DNA of 32,089 nt, taken from positions 1-32,089 of the forward strand of contig JBMUDS010000010.1 in assembly GCA_049459795.1 (NCBI GenBank), read 5' to 3'. Below the pieces are notes generated by a model. The model worked only from the letters and a program-made list of their open reading frames with translations, ran no database searches and was not told the origin of the DNA. The translations under genes were made by a program, and so were the position numbers. Shown here one piece after another: positions 1 through 8,568 of the stretch (within the stretch, counting starts at the first letter, position 1; each line of letters starts with the position of its first letter). The stretch comes from SYAN01 sp049459795. Lineage in GTDB: Bacteria > Actinomycetota > Actinomycetes > Nanopelagicales > Nanopelagicaceae.

Positions 1-123
1 TTTGATGGAGGAGTCACCAAGGTAATCGGAAACACGGCTAAGGTCGCAGGTTGGTATGACAACGAGTGGGGATATTCGAATCGCCTCGTTGATCTCATCA
101 CCTTCATCGGCAAGAAGCTCTAG
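1..123 (+). CDS. gap: Glyceraldehyde-3-phosphate dehydrogenase, C-terminal fragment
   Basis: Only the last 40 codons are inside the window; the gene enters from the left edge in frame 1 and stops with TAG at 121-123. The translated tail contains WYDNEWGYSNR, the highly conserved C-terminal signature of phosphorylating GAPDH. The enzyme converts glyceraldehyde 3-phosphate to 1,3-bisphosphoglycerate with NAD in cytosolic glycolysis. It is followed 29 bases later by pgk and then tpiA, the classic actinobacterial gap-pgk-tpiA order, so the three are probably co-transcribed. The catalytic Cys and the NAD domain lie outside the window, so the paralogue type cannot be judged. Confidence 0.95.
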   Translation, partial: FDGGVTKVIGNTAKVAGWYDNEWGYSNRLVDLITFIGKKL

Positions 124-152
124 TCAAGACTTCTTCTACAAACCTGGACGTG

Positions 153-1334
153 ATGAAGCTTCGAAATCTCGACGAATTCTCCTTTCAAGGGAAACGGGTG
201 ATCCTCAGGTCGGATCTCAACGTTCCGATCAAGGAAGGTCGAATCACGGACGATGGTCGTATCCGTGCATCGATTCCGACTCTGCGATATCTCTTGAGTC
301 AGGGAGCATCAGTCGTACTTCTCGCGCATCTGGGGAGGCCTAAAGGCGAGCGAAAACCCGAGTTATCCCTTCATCCAGTGGCAATTCGACTCGGTGAATT
401 ACTGGGGCAGAGCGTTTCCTTTGCATCTGAAGTGAGGGGTGCGAGAGATGCTGCAGAATCGCTCACATCAGGCGAAGTGCTCCTGATCGAGAACATCCGC
501 TATGAAGGCAACGAAACCAGCAAAGAGAGCGCAGAGCGCGAGGAACTCGCGACGATTCTCGCTGGCTACGGGGATTTCTATGTAGGCGATGGCTTCGGAG
601 CAGTACACAGGAAGCATGCCTCGGTCTATGAACTACCACTGCGACTCCCTCATGCAGCGGGGCTTTTAGTACAGGATGAAGTACGGATCCTCCGATCGTT
701 GACGGGCAATCCGGAGCATCCATATGCGGTAGTGCTTGGCGGTGCAAAAGTTTCAGACAAGATCGCGGTCATATCGAATCTCATCGAGAAGGTCGACCTT
801 CTCGTGATCGGCGGCGGAATGCTCTTCACCTTCCTTGCAGCACAGGGATATGGTGTCGGAAAGTCACTTCTTGAAGTGGATCAAATCGATACGGTCAATA
901 AGGTGCTTACTCGTGCAAAAGAGCGAGGTATTGAAGTACTCCTTCCCACGGATCTCTTGGTGACGACTGAGTTTAAGGATCTTCCGCCGAAGCATGTGAA
1001 GATCGAGGAGATCGGCGCCGATGAGATGGGATTGGATATCGGCCCAGAGAGTGCTGCGCGTTACGCAGCGGCACTTTCCTCATGTAAGACAGTCTTTTGG
1101 AATGGACCGATGGGAGTATTCGAGTTCTCGCACTACAAAGAAGGAACACGCGCCATTGCTTCTGCAATGACGAGGATCAAAGGATTGACGGTAGTCGGAG
1201 GTGGTGACAGCGCAGCTGCCATCCGGGCACTGGGCTTTAAAGATGAGGAGTTTGGATACATTTCGACTGGTGGCGGCGCCAGTCTGGAATATCTCGAGGG
1301 GAAAGAGCTTCCCGGATTGGTTGCACTGCAATGA
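153..1334 (+). CDS. pgk: Phosphoglycerate kinase
   Basis: This enzyme transfers phosphate from 1,3-bisphosphoglycerate to ADP in glycolysis. The 393-residue length is normal for bacterial Pgk. Visible motifs are the N-terminal substrate-binding RSDLNVP near residue 20, HLGRPKG near residue 59, the GGAKVSDK segment near residue 197 that follows the first domain, FWNGPMGVFE near residue 321 and the C-terminal nucleotide-binding GGGDSAAA. A GTG at 150 directly precedes the ATG at 153, and neither has a clear Shine-Dalgarno sequence, so the start is uncertain by one codon. It lies 29 bases after gap and 31 bases before tpiA and is probably translated from a shared glycolytic mRNA. Confidence 0.96.
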   Translation: MKLRNLDEFSFQGKRVILRSDLNVPIKEGRITDDGRIRASIPTLRYLLSQGASVVLLAHLGRPKGERKPELSLHPVAIRLGELLGQSVSFASEVRGARDAAESLTSGEVLLIENIRYEGNETSKESAEREELATILAGYGDFYVGDGFGAVHRKHASVYELPLRLPHAAGLLVQDEVRILRSLTGNPEHPYAVVLGGAKVSDKIAVISNLIEKVDLLVIGGGMLFTFLAAQGYGVGKSLLEVDQIDTVNKVLTRAKERGIEVLLPTDLLVTTEFKDLPPKHVKIEEIGADEMGLDIGPESAARYAAALSSCKTVFWNGPMGVFEFSHYKEGTRAIASAMTRIKGLTVVGGGDSAAAIRALGFKDEEFGYISTGGGASLEYLEGKELPGLVALQ

Positions 1335-1365
1335 GGAGATCTGAGGGAAATGGGGTAACTCGGGG

Positions 1366-2184
1366 ATGAGTAGCGAGAAGGAGAACGTCTCCGAGAGCGT
1401 CGATCTAGTTGAACGTCGCCCATTGATCGCAGGGAATTGGAAAATGAACCTCAATCACCTGGAGGCGATTGCGGTCACGCAAAAACTGGTCTATTCCCTG
1501 GAGGAGAAGGATTTCGAGCAGGTAGAAATCGCGGTCTTTCCGCCTTTCACCGATATCCGCTCAGTACAGACTCTCGTCGACGGCGATCGGTTGAGGATCA
1601 GTTATGGTGCCCAAGACCTTTCGCCAGAGAAGAACGGTGCATTCACTGGTGATATCTCAGCCGCGATGTTGGAAAAGCTCGGTTGCACGTACGTCATCAT
1701 CGGTCATTCAGAGCGCCGAGCTGTATATGGCGAGAGTGATGAGCTGATCAATCGGAAGATCAAGGCGGCAACCCAACACGGCATCGCACCTATTCTCTGT
1801 GTAGGTGAAGAGCTAGAAGTCCGTGAGGCAGGTCGGCAGATCGAGCATGTGATCGCACAGCTTCGTGGCGCCCTTAAAGGTGTCCATAAGCCAGACCTCA
1901 AGAAGATCGTTTTCGCCTATGAGCCGGTCTGGGCGATCGGAACGGGTCGAACCGCGACTCCCGAGGATGCCGAGGAAGTCTGTCTTGCTATCCGCACCGA
2001 GTTAGCGAAAATCGGAAATGATGAGATCGCACAGAATGCACGGATCCTCTATGGCGGCTCGGTGAAGTCCGCAAATATCGTCGATATCATGCGAAAACCA
2101 AACGTCAATGGCGCATTAGTCGGCGGCGCAAGCCTTGATCCTGAGGAATTCGCGCGAATCTGCAAGTTCCATAGAGTCATCTGA
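1366..2184 (+). CDS. tpiA: Triosephosphate isomerase
   Basis: This enzyme interconverts dihydroxyacetone phosphate and glyceraldehyde 3-phosphate. All catalytic elements are present: Lys26 in GNWKMN, His114 in IIGHSERR, Glu186 in AYEPVWAIGTG, and the phosphate-binding YGGSVK near the C-terminus. At 272 residues it is slightly long, because about 18 residues rich in Ser and Glu precede the usual beginning (RRPLIAGNWK). The ATG at 1366 has no good Shine-Dalgarno sequence, but the only in-frame start nearer the fold is a TTG at 1423, which would leave too few residues before the catalytic Lys. It follows pgk by 31 bases in the same direction. Confidence 0.96.
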   Translation: MSSEKENVSESVDLVERRPLIAGNWKMNLNHLEAIAVTQKLVYSLEEKDFEQVEIAVFPPFTDIRSVQTLVDGDRLRISYGAQDLSPEKNGAFTGDISAAMLEKLGCTYVIIGHSERRAVYGESDELINRKIKAATQHGIAPILCVGEELEVREAGRQIEHVIAQLRGALKGVHKPDLKKIVFAYEPVWAIGTGRTATPEDAEEVCLAIRTELAKIGNDEIAQNARILYGGSVKSANIVDIMRKPNVNGALVGGASLDPEEFARICKFHRVI

Positions 2185-2247
2185 GTCCAACGACTGCCAC
2201 TGCTAGACTCATGCCCTGAATTTGACACGTTAGAGGAGTTTTAGATC

Positions 2248-2472
2248 ATGGTCATGACACTTTCTGTTGCATTGATTCTCGTCAGTGTCTTGATGATCAT
2301 CTTGGTACTTCTCCACAAAGGTAAGGGAAGTGGTCTTTCGGACCTCTTCGGTGGTGGAGTCTCCTCGACATATGGCGGATCTTCGGTGGTAGAGAAGAAC
2401 CTGGACCGTCTCACCATTGTGGCTGGTGGATTATGGTTCGCGCTGATCGTTGCACTTGGCTTGGTCCTTTAG
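2248..2472 (+). CDS. secG: Preprotein translocase subunit SecG
   Basis: This small membrane protein of 74 residues belongs to the SecYEG protein-export channel. It has two hydrophobic segments (about residues 2-21 and 55-74) separated by a Gly/Ser-rich loop containing HKGKGSGLSDLFGGG, the SecG family signature. An AGAGGAG Shine-Dalgarno sequence at 2232-2238 sets the ATG at 2248; a second ATG two codons later is possible. It sits 63 bases after tpiA, a neighbourhood conserved in Actinomycetota and many other bacteria (tpiA-secG). A TAGACT hexamer at 2204-2209 could be a -10 element for secG, but no convincing -35 accompanies it. Confidence 0.93.
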   Translation: MVMTLSVALILVSVLMIILVLLHKGKGSGLSDLFGGGVSSTYGGSSVVEKNLDRLTIVAGGLWFALIVALGLVL

Positions 2473-2525
2473 AACCTCATGGAATCTTTAGGAATGAACG
2501 TTCTGTCAGAGAGTAGGAGCAAGTA

Positions 2526-2873
2526 ATGGCCGGTGGCAGTGCAATCCGCGGTTCGCGCGTCGGCGCGGGTCCTATGGGAGAAGCGGAACGTGGCGAAGCG
2601 ATCGCGCGTTTTCGAATCTCATATTGGTGCCTCAATGGTCATGAGACTCGTCCATCCTTCGCTGATGATGGCACCGTAGAGATTCCTGATGAGTGGGATT
2701 GTCCGCGATGTGGTTTTCCAGCGGGTCAGGACAAGAACAATCCGCCATCGCCGATGAAGAATGAGCCTTACAAGACACACCTTGCCTACGTCAAAGAGCG
2801 CCGAACTGAGGCAGAGGCCAAGAAGATCCTCGAAGACGCGTTACGCAGACTTCGTGGCGAAGACGACGACTAA
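2526..2873 (+). CDS. rbpA: RNA polymerase-binding protein RbpA
   Basis: RbpA binds the principal sigma factor and core RNA polymerase and stabilises open complexes, notably at rRNA promoters; it occurs only in Actinomycetota. The 115-residue protein has the family layout: an N-terminal tail (MAGGSAIRGSRVG), a core with Cys35, His39, Cys59 and Cys62 (CLNGH and CPRC, matching the zinc-site spacing described for Streptomyces RbpA), a basic linker near KNEPYKTHLAY, and the C-terminal sigma-interacting helices rich in Glu, Lys and Arg. A TAGGAG Shine-Dalgarno precedes the ATG. Its TAA overlaps the end of convergent pgi. The usual actinobacterial neighbours pgl, opcA and zwf are not next to it. Confidence 0.95.
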   Translation: MAGGSAIRGSRVGAGPMGEAERGEAIARFRISYWCLNGHETRPSFADDGTVEIPDEWDCPRCGFPAGQDKNNPPSPMKNEPYKTHLAYVKERRTEAEAKKILEDALRRLRGEDDD

Positions 2874-4324
2874 ACGCTGAACTCGTCGATCAAACGTTGA
2901 AACTCAGTTGCCTGCTCTAGTTCCACTGAGATTACTGGATTACCCCGTTCCATAAGGGCTCGCTTATCGCCTTCTGCTTGGGCATGAATCAAGAAGTCCA
3001 ATCCATATGGCTTTCCAGGAATCAAGCCAGAATCCTCATTCCGTACGGTGATTGAGAGGAAGACTCCTGAATTGGGGCCACCTTTATGGAACTGGCCCGT
3101 GGAATGTAGATACCGAGGACCCCATCCGAAAGAAACCGGCTTATTGAAGCAAAGCTCCAAGAGATGTCGGATCTGCACCAGATCGTGATCGCGAACCGGA
3201 TCGAGGAACGCACAGACCGCTAGATATTCGCGGTTTTTCAGGGCATGGCCCAGTTCGCTCTTGAGATCTGGGATAGCAAGAGATGCATGCTCCATCTTCG
3301 AAGAGAGTGAGCCTAGGACTTCCATCGTCCGTAATTTGGTCGCTTGTACATCGGGCTGATCAAATGGATCGACGCCATGGATGTATCCAAGTAGTGCGGT
3401 GACCCACTCCCACAAAATGAATTGAGCACCAATGGGCGCATCGATGATCGCGGAGAGGTCAATCACTGGCAGCGAAAGATGCTCATCTACATCCGTGATT
3501 GCTATCGGGAGAAGACCCTTGCCTTGCTTTCCCGTCGATTCCGCAATCAACTGTTCGATCCAATCTGCAAGCCCCGGGAAGCGCTCTTTGGAATCGGTGA
3601 AGTAGATATAACGATGTGGCGCGAGATAAGTCGCGAGACGAACTGCACTCTCATGTATGGAGTCGAGCATCTCAGATGCATCATCAAGGAGAATTGAAGG
3701 ATCTATTCCAATCAGCGCGGCTGGGGTCAATCCGAAGGCTGAGAGCGCCGAGAATCGACCCCCGACCATAGGATCACCTTCGATCGTCGTCCACTTCTTA
3801 TCGGCGGCGACCGCTGCTAACGGAGAGCCAGGGTCGGTGACGACGATGATGTGATCCTCCGCGTTGATCCCGGCATCACTCAATCTCTTTTCGATCAAAG
3901 CGAGATGAGAAGTAGTTTCTATCGTTGTGCCCGATTTCGAACTGATGACAAAGAGAGTCTTCGATAGATCCACGTGAAGGTGGGAATTGACGTAATGAGG
4001 GTCAGTCGAATCCAAGATCACGAACTGACGTGACGCACTCTCTCGCATAGTTCGTGCGATGACCTCAGGTGCGAGTGAACTTCCGCCCATGCCTGAGAGG
4101 ACGACACGATCTATCCCAAGATTCCTAGCCTTCGCTTCCAATGCATCGAGAGTTGGAAGGAGCGCACGGGAACTTTCTGCGAGGTCAACCCAACCAAGTC
4201 GCGTCGGTGCCTCCGAATTCGGGCCCCAAATCGAAGCATCCTTAGCGGCTATACGGTGTGAGATTTCAAGCAATCCTGAGTCCAGGGGAAGCGCAGCGAT
4301 CGGGGGAATGAGCGGGAAAGTCAT
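2870..4324 (-). CDS. pgi: Glucose-6-phosphate isomerase
   Basis: This enzyme interconverts glucose 6-phosphate and fructose 6-phosphate. The sugar-isomerase (SIS) fold is marked by FVISSKSGTTIET and by GGRFSALSAFGL, with STGQFHKGGPNSGVF toward the C-terminus. At 484 residues it is shorter than the roughly 550-residue enterobacterial enzyme. I chose the ATG at 4324 because it forms a 4-base overlap with the upstream tal stop (TCAT on the plus strand) and gives the natural N-terminus MTFPLIPP; a longer frame reaches back into tal and is unlikely. It is the last gene of a minus-strand unit after tal. Its TAG stop overlaps the convergent rbpA stop, leaving no room for a terminator. Confidence 0.93.
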   Translation of the reverse strand: MTFPLIPPIAALPLDSGLLEISHRIAAKDASIWGPNSEAPTRLGWVDLAESSRALLPTLDALEAKARNLGIDRVVLSGMGGSSLAPEVIARTMRESASRQFVILDSTDPHYVNSHLHVDLSKTLFVISSKSGTTIETTSHLALIEKRLSDAGINAEDHIIVVTDPGSPLAAVAADKKWTTIEGDPMVGGRFSALSAFGLTPAALIGIDPSILLDDASEMLDSIHESAVRLATYLAPHRYIYFTDSKERFPGLADWIEQLIAESTGKQGKGLLPIAITDVDEHLSLPVIDLSAIIDAPIGAQFILWEWVTALLGYIHGVDPFDQPDVQATKLRTMEVLGSLSSKMEHASLAIPDLKSELGHALKNREYLAVCAFLDPVRDHDLVQIRHLLELCFNKPVSFGWGPRYLHSTGQFHKGGPNSGVFLSITVRNEDSGLIPGKPYGLDFLIHAQAEGDKRALMERGNPVISVELEQATEFQRLIDEFSV

Positions 4325-5448
4325 GATTTCATCTCGTCGGAGATCCTCTGTTGTAACGCTTGCCACGGTGTCAAGAACTTCTCTAGTCCCTCCGACTCTA
4401 ACTTCTCGCCAACTTGATTGATCTCGATTCCCATCTCCTCAAGGTCGGATAAGTGAGTCCTAGCTCGATCGATCTGGGATGAGGACGGCTCGACCGGATC
4501 TATTGGATGATCATCCTGCAACCCCGCAGTGGCTTCCAATGTCGCCTCCGGCATCGTGTTGACTGAATCTCGAGTGATGAGGGATTCGACATAGAGTGTT
4601 GCGGGATACGAAGGGTCCTTGACTCCCGTAGAAGCCCATAGTGGTCTCTGCAATTGCGCACCATGTGCTTCGAGTTGACGCCACCGTTCAGTATTGATGC
4701 GATCATGAAAGATTTGATAGGCAAGAAGTGCATTGGAAATCCCTGCACGACCACGAAGCATCGAGAAACGTTGACGCTCGAGTGCACTCTCTAGGCGCGC
4801 ATCAATCTCAGTGTCGATGCGACTCACAAAGAAAGATGCCACTGAGTGTATCTGATCTATGGCTCCACCTTCGGCCAAACGTCTCTCTAGGCCTGAGAAA
4901 TATGCATTGATCACTCGATCGTAACGATCCGCCGTGAAGATTAAGGTCACGTTGACGCTGATTCCCATGCGGGTTAGCTCTTCGATCGCGACCAATCCTT
5001 CAACCGTAGCGGGAACTTTTATCAAGATATTGGGAAGACCCAATTCTTCCCAGAGGTGATGGCCTTGGTCGATCGTCGCTTCGGTGTCACGCGCAAATTG
5101 AGGATCGACTTCGATAGAGACTCGCCCGTCTTTGCCACCGCTGTTACGGAACGTCGACTCGAAAAGTTCTGCCGCCCGTTTGACATCAGAGATAGTGAGA
5201 CGCTCGATTGCCTCCGCTGCGGAGATCCCCTCCGCAGCGAATCGTGCAAGGTCACCTCTATAGAGGCTCGACCGGGAGATCGCTTGAGAGAAGATTGCGG
5301 GATTCGTGGTGACTCCCACCACGCTCCGTTTCGCTATCAATTCAACAAGTGAGTCGGCTCGATCGGGTTCAAATCTTTCACGGGAGAGGTCATCGAGCCA
5401 GATCGAGACTCCGGCTTCAGCGATCCGAGAGAGGTAGTGGGAGGTCAC
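4321..5448 (-). CDS. tal: Transaldolase
   Basis: This enzyme transfers a dihydroxyacetone unit between sedoheptulose 7-phosphate and glyceraldehyde 3-phosphate in the non-oxidative pentose phosphate pathway. The TIM-barrel motifs are visible: GVTTNPAIF near residue 45, the Schiff-base Lys144 in NILIKVPAT, NVTLIF, and WASTGVKDPSYPATLYV. At 375 residues it is the long actinobacterial/cyanobacterial type rather than the roughly 220-residue short form. The start is a GTG at 5448, one base after the tkt TGA, so translation is probably coupled. It overlaps pgi by 4 bases. Fused Tal-Pgi proteins exist in other bacteria, and this pair matches their two halves in order. Confidence 0.94.
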   Translation of the reverse strand: MTSHYLSRIAEAGVSIWLDDLSRERFEPDRADSLVELIAKRSVVGVTTNPAIFSQAISRSSLYRGDLARFAAEGISAAEAIERLTISDVKRAAELFESTFRNSGGKDGRVSIEVDPQFARDTEATIDQGHHLWEELGLPNILIKVPATVEGLVAIEELTRMGISVNVTLIFTADRYDRVINAYFSGLERRLAEGGAIDQIHSVASFFVSRIDTEIDARLESALERQRFSMLRGRAGISNALLAYQIFHDRINTERWRQLEAHGAQLQRPLWASTGVKDPSYPATLYVESLITRDSVNTMPEATLEATAGLQDDHPIDPVEPSSSQIDRARTHLSDLEEMGIEINQVGEKLESEGLEKFLTPWQALQQRISDEMKS

Positions 5449-5449
5449 A

Positions 5450-7528
5450 TCACACCCGGGACAAGGATTCCTTTACCGCACTCTTCACACGATCGACGGT
5501 GAATCCGAATTCCGCGAAGAGTCGTTCCGCGCTTGCTGATGCTCCGAAATGGTCGATGGAGATAGAGACTCCAGCATCACCGATCCACTCCCGCCACCCT
5601 TGCTTTACTCCTGCCTCCACGGAGACTCGTGCCCGAATCCCCGGCGACAGGACGGAATCGCGGTACTCCTGAGTTTGTTCCATGAACCAATGAAGCGACG
5701 GCGCGCTCACTACTCGGGCCGCGATCCCTTCATCAGAAAGTTCACGCGCTGCGGTCATCGCCAATTGAAGCTCAGAACCTGTAGCGATGATGATGGCTTT
5801 TGGATCTGCTACATCGTGGGCTATATATGCACCTCGTTTTACACCGTCGCTCATGACTTTGCCATCGATGTCGAGAATAGGCAGGTTCTGGCGGGATAGC
5901 AGAAGCGCGGCGGGAGAGGGATTCTCGATCAGGTGCATCCAAGCATGCGCAACTTCATTTCCATCCGCTGGACGAATTACATTGAGGTGCGGGATGGCGC
6001 GGAGTACCGCAGCATGTTCGATGGGTTGGTGAGTAGGACCATCTTCACCGAGCCCGATGGAGTCATGCGTGAAGATGTAGGTGACTGGCAAGCCCATCAA
6101 TGCAGAAAGTCGAATAGCGCCGCGCATATAATCACTGAAGACTAAGAAAGTTCCGACGTAGATTCGCGAGAGCCCATAGAGTGCGATGCCATTCGCAATC
6201 GCACCCATCGCATGCTCACGGATTCCAAAATGTATGTTGCGTCCGTAAGGATCGGCACTCTTCATATCGCTTTCCCTTGGAAGGAATGAAGTCGCACCAT
6301 GGATCATCGTGTTGTTGCTCTCGGCAAGATCAGCGCTTCCACCCCATAACTCGGGCAACACCTTCGCAAGAAGTTGAATGACATCCCCAGAGGCTTTTCG
6401 CGTTGCGACTTTCGCTCCTAGTTGGAAAAGTCCGTCTCCACTACGCAACGGCTCATCCCAACCAACGGGCAGTTTCCCAGAAGAGATGCGATCCAAGAGA
6501 GCGGCTCTATCTGGCCACTTCCTTCGCCACTGATCGAATTCCTCCTGCCATTTCTTCTGCCAAGAGGCTCCTCGATCGACGAGAGTGCGAGTGTGGCGAA
6601 GAATCTCATCGGGGATCTCGAAACTTTTCTCTGGGTCGAGTCCCAACTCCTTCTTGGTCGCTGCCACTTCTTCCTTACCGAGAGCTGAACCATGCGATTT
6701 GGCTGTCCCTCGAGCGCTTGGTGCTGGCCAGGCGATGATGCTCTTGAGACGAATCAGAACTGGTCGATCATTGATGGCTATAGCCCTATCGATCGCAGAA
6801 TGAAGTGAGGCGAGGTCTATATCTCCATCACTCTTCGTTCTTACTTCGATGACTTCCCATCCATAGGCGCGATACCGGGCGGAGACATCCTCAGTGAATG
6901 CTAAGTGGGTGTCACCTTCAATAGAGATTCGGTTGTCGTCGTAGATAACTTTCAAGTTACCAAGCATTTGGGTTCCGGCTAATGACGATGCTTCAGCGCT
7001 TACTCCTTCTTGAAGATCACCATCGGATGAGAGCACCCAAATGTTGTGGTCGAAGAGCGAGGAGCCGGCTTTAGATTCGGGATCCAATAGACCTCTGATG
7101 AAACGTTGTGCCATTGCCATACCGACTGCGTTGGCAACACCTTGCCCCAAAGGCCCAGTTGTTGTTTCAACGCCCTTGGTATGTCCGAACTCGGGATGAC
7201 CTGGCGTACGTGACCCGTACGTTCGAAATGATTGCAGATCCTCTAACTCGAGCCCAAAGCCACCGAGAAAGAGTTGGGTATAGAGCGTGATCGATGAATG
7301 TCCGCACGAGAGGATGAAGCGGTCGCGCGCGATCCACTGAGGATCCTCTGGATTGTGTCGCATGACCTTCTGGAAGAGCGTGTAGGCGACAGGTGCAAGT
7401 GCCATCGCAGTTCCAGGATGACCATTCCCGACCTTCTCGACTGCATCCATCGCCAAAGCGCGAGCATGGATGACAGCGCGATCGTCGTGTGGGGTCCAGT
7501 CCATATCCCGGTTTCGCGCTATAGGCAC
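5450..7528 (-). CDS. tkt: Transketolase
   Basis: This thiamine diphosphate enzyme transfers two-carbon ketol units in the pentose phosphate pathway. The 692-residue protein shows GNGHPGTA near residue 35, GHSSITLY near 76, the diphosphate-binding GDLQEG at 170-175, and HDSIGLGEDGPTHQPIE in the pyrimidine-binding domain, followed by the C-terminal domain. The start is GTG at 7528, supported by AGGAG about 8 bases upstream on the minus strand; an internal ATG at residue 9 would be too far from that site. It precedes tal by a single base and lies 54 bases after ctaA, so ctaA-tkt-tal-pgi may be one transcript. Confidence 0.96.
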   Translation of the reverse strand: MPIARNRDMDWTPHDDRAVIHARALAMDAVEKVGNGHPGTAMALAPVAYTLFQKVMRHNPEDPQWIARDRFILSCGHSSITLYTQLFLGGFGLELEDLQSFRTYGSRTPGHPEFGHTKGVETTTGPLGQGVANAVGMAMAQRFIRGLLDPESKAGSSLFDHNIWVLSSDGDLQEGVSAEASSLAGTQMLGNLKVIYDDNRISIEGDTHLAFTEDVSARYRAYGWEVIEVRTKSDGDIDLASLHSAIDRAIAINDRPVLIRLKSIIAWPAPSARGTAKSHGSALGKEEVAATKKELGLDPEKSFEIPDEILRHTRTLVDRGASWQKKWQEEFDQWRRKWPDRAALLDRISSGKLPVGWDEPLRSGDGLFQLGAKVATRKASGDVIQLLAKVLPELWGGSADLAESNNTMIHGATSFLPRESDMKSADPYGRNIHFGIREHAMGAIANGIALYGLSRIYVGTFLVFSDYMRGAIRLSALMGLPVTYIFTHDSIGLGEDGPTHQPIEHAAVLRAIPHLNVIRPADGNEVAHAWMHLIENPSPAALLLSRQNLPILDIDGKVMSDGVKRGAYIAHDVADPKAIIIATGSELQLAMTAARELSDEGIAARVVSAPSLHWFMEQTQEYRDSVLSPGIRARVSVEAGVKQGWREWIGDAGVSISIDHFGASASAERLFAEFGFTVDRVKSAVKESLSRV

Positions 7529-7582
7529 GAGGTGTCTCCTCTTTGACTCTCTATTCTTGATCTCGGGTCTTAATCAATGATC

Positions 7583-8497
7583 TCAAGCAAGAGATGGGGC
7601 TTTCTCTTGAGAGGTCACGCTACCGCTGATGTAGAAGTTCCAGAGGGAGAGCCACACCGCGACGGCGCCGATCAAGTGGAAAATCACCAGCAATTCAGGC
7701 ACTCCAGTGAAGTATTGGATGTAGCCAATTCCGCCTTGGGAGAGTGAGATACCAAGCAGGAGGAGGATCTTCCGTTCCAACACCGACCTTCCAGGCTCTG
7801 ATTCGCCTAGCCGGACCGCGATCCACGTGGCAACCGTGAGACCTACGAAAGCGATAACGAGATCAGCATGGAGCCAGGCGACGACGCGAATATCAAAGTC
7901 GAATCTTTCGCTGGTGACATCGCCAGCATGGGGACCGGTTCCTGTGACTATAGATCCGACAACGATCACCACGAAGCCAAGAAGCACCAAGACCGTGGAG
8001 AGATTGCGGGTCAGTCGTTCTGTTGCGAATGTTCGAGGGAGCCGACCGTAGACGCGTTGACGAAGCGAGAGCGCTCCCGCGATGAGGATGATGGAGAGTA
8101 GGAGATGTGCTGCAACGGTAGTCGGATGAAGTCCGGTGAGAACTGTGATCCCGCCGAGGACCGCTTGAGCGACGATACCTATAACTTGTCCGAGGGCAAG
8201 AAGCCGAATCCGAAGATGTGGAATGAAGCGGAGGCTGTAGAAGAGTGCGGCTAGTGCTGCAATACCAAGAACGAAAGTGAGGAGGCGATTGCCGAACTCG
8301 ATCCAGATGTGAAGTGGATCTTCGGATTGATCAGGCGATGGGGTGTAGGAGCCAGGGGCGCACTCCGGCCACGTAGGGCATCCAAGTCCCGATCCCGTGA
8401 TTCGCACGATGCCGCCTGTGATCACGATGAAGCATTGGAAAAAGAGAAGGGCAGTGAAAATCCTTCGGCCTTTTCCGACCCGATCTAGGTAGCTCAT
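7583..8497 (-). CDS. ctaA: Haem A synthase (COX15/CtaA family)
   Basis: This integral membrane enzyme oxidises haem O to haem A for aa3-type cytochrome oxidase. The 304-residue protein has about eight hydrophobic segments. The first is followed by GLGCPTWPEC, giving the extracytoplasmic Cys pair (Cys40 and Cys46). Haem-ligand candidate histidines lie in later helices (AAHLLLS, WLHADLV, IFHLIGA). The first EFGNR element has Asn where Bacillus-type proteins often have His. I placed the start at the ATG at 8497 because of the strong AAGGAGG just upstream and the typical N-terminus; the frame extends 106 codons further into sufR, but that extension is only antisense. The haem O synthase gene ctaB, often adjacent, is absent here. 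Confidence 0.92.
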   Translation of the reverse strand: MSYLDRVGKGRRIFTALLFFQCFIVITGGIVRITGSGLGCPTWPECAPGSYTPSPDQSEDPLHIWIEFGNRLLTFVLGIAALAALFYSLRFIPHLRIRLLALGQVIGIVAQAVLGGITVLTGLHPTTVAAHLLLSIILIAGALSLRQRVYGRLPRTFATERLTRNLSTVLVLLGFVVIVVGSIVTGTGPHAGDVTSERFDFDIRVVAWLHADLVIAFVGLTVATWIAVRLGESEPGRSVLERKILLLLGISLSQGGIGYIQYFTGVPELLVIFHLIGAVAVWLSLWNFYISGSVTSQEKAPSLA

Positions 8498-8499
8498 CG

Positions 8500-8514
8500 T
8501 CCCCTCCTTGGGGA
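8500..8514 (-). promoter_or_regulatory. Short hairpin holding the ctaA ribosome-binding site
   Basis: On the minus strand the mRNA reads TCCCC-AAGGA-GGGGA, a 5-bp stem of mostly G-C pairs with a 5-base loop, 2 bases before the ctaA ATG. The Shine-Dalgarno AAGGAGG spans the loop and the 3' arm, so the fold could reduce ribosome access. This is seen directly in the sequence; a regulatory role is inference. Confidence 0.4.
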
Positions 8515-8568
8515 GAAATCTAACCGGAGCCGAATCCTCCCAAGTGGCAGTAGCGAGCGATTTAGGTA

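Noticed and set aside
2222..2227. Perfect TTGACA before secG as a -35
   Set aside because: No TANNNT hexamer at 16-18 bases; the downstream positions fall on the secG ribosome site and start codon.
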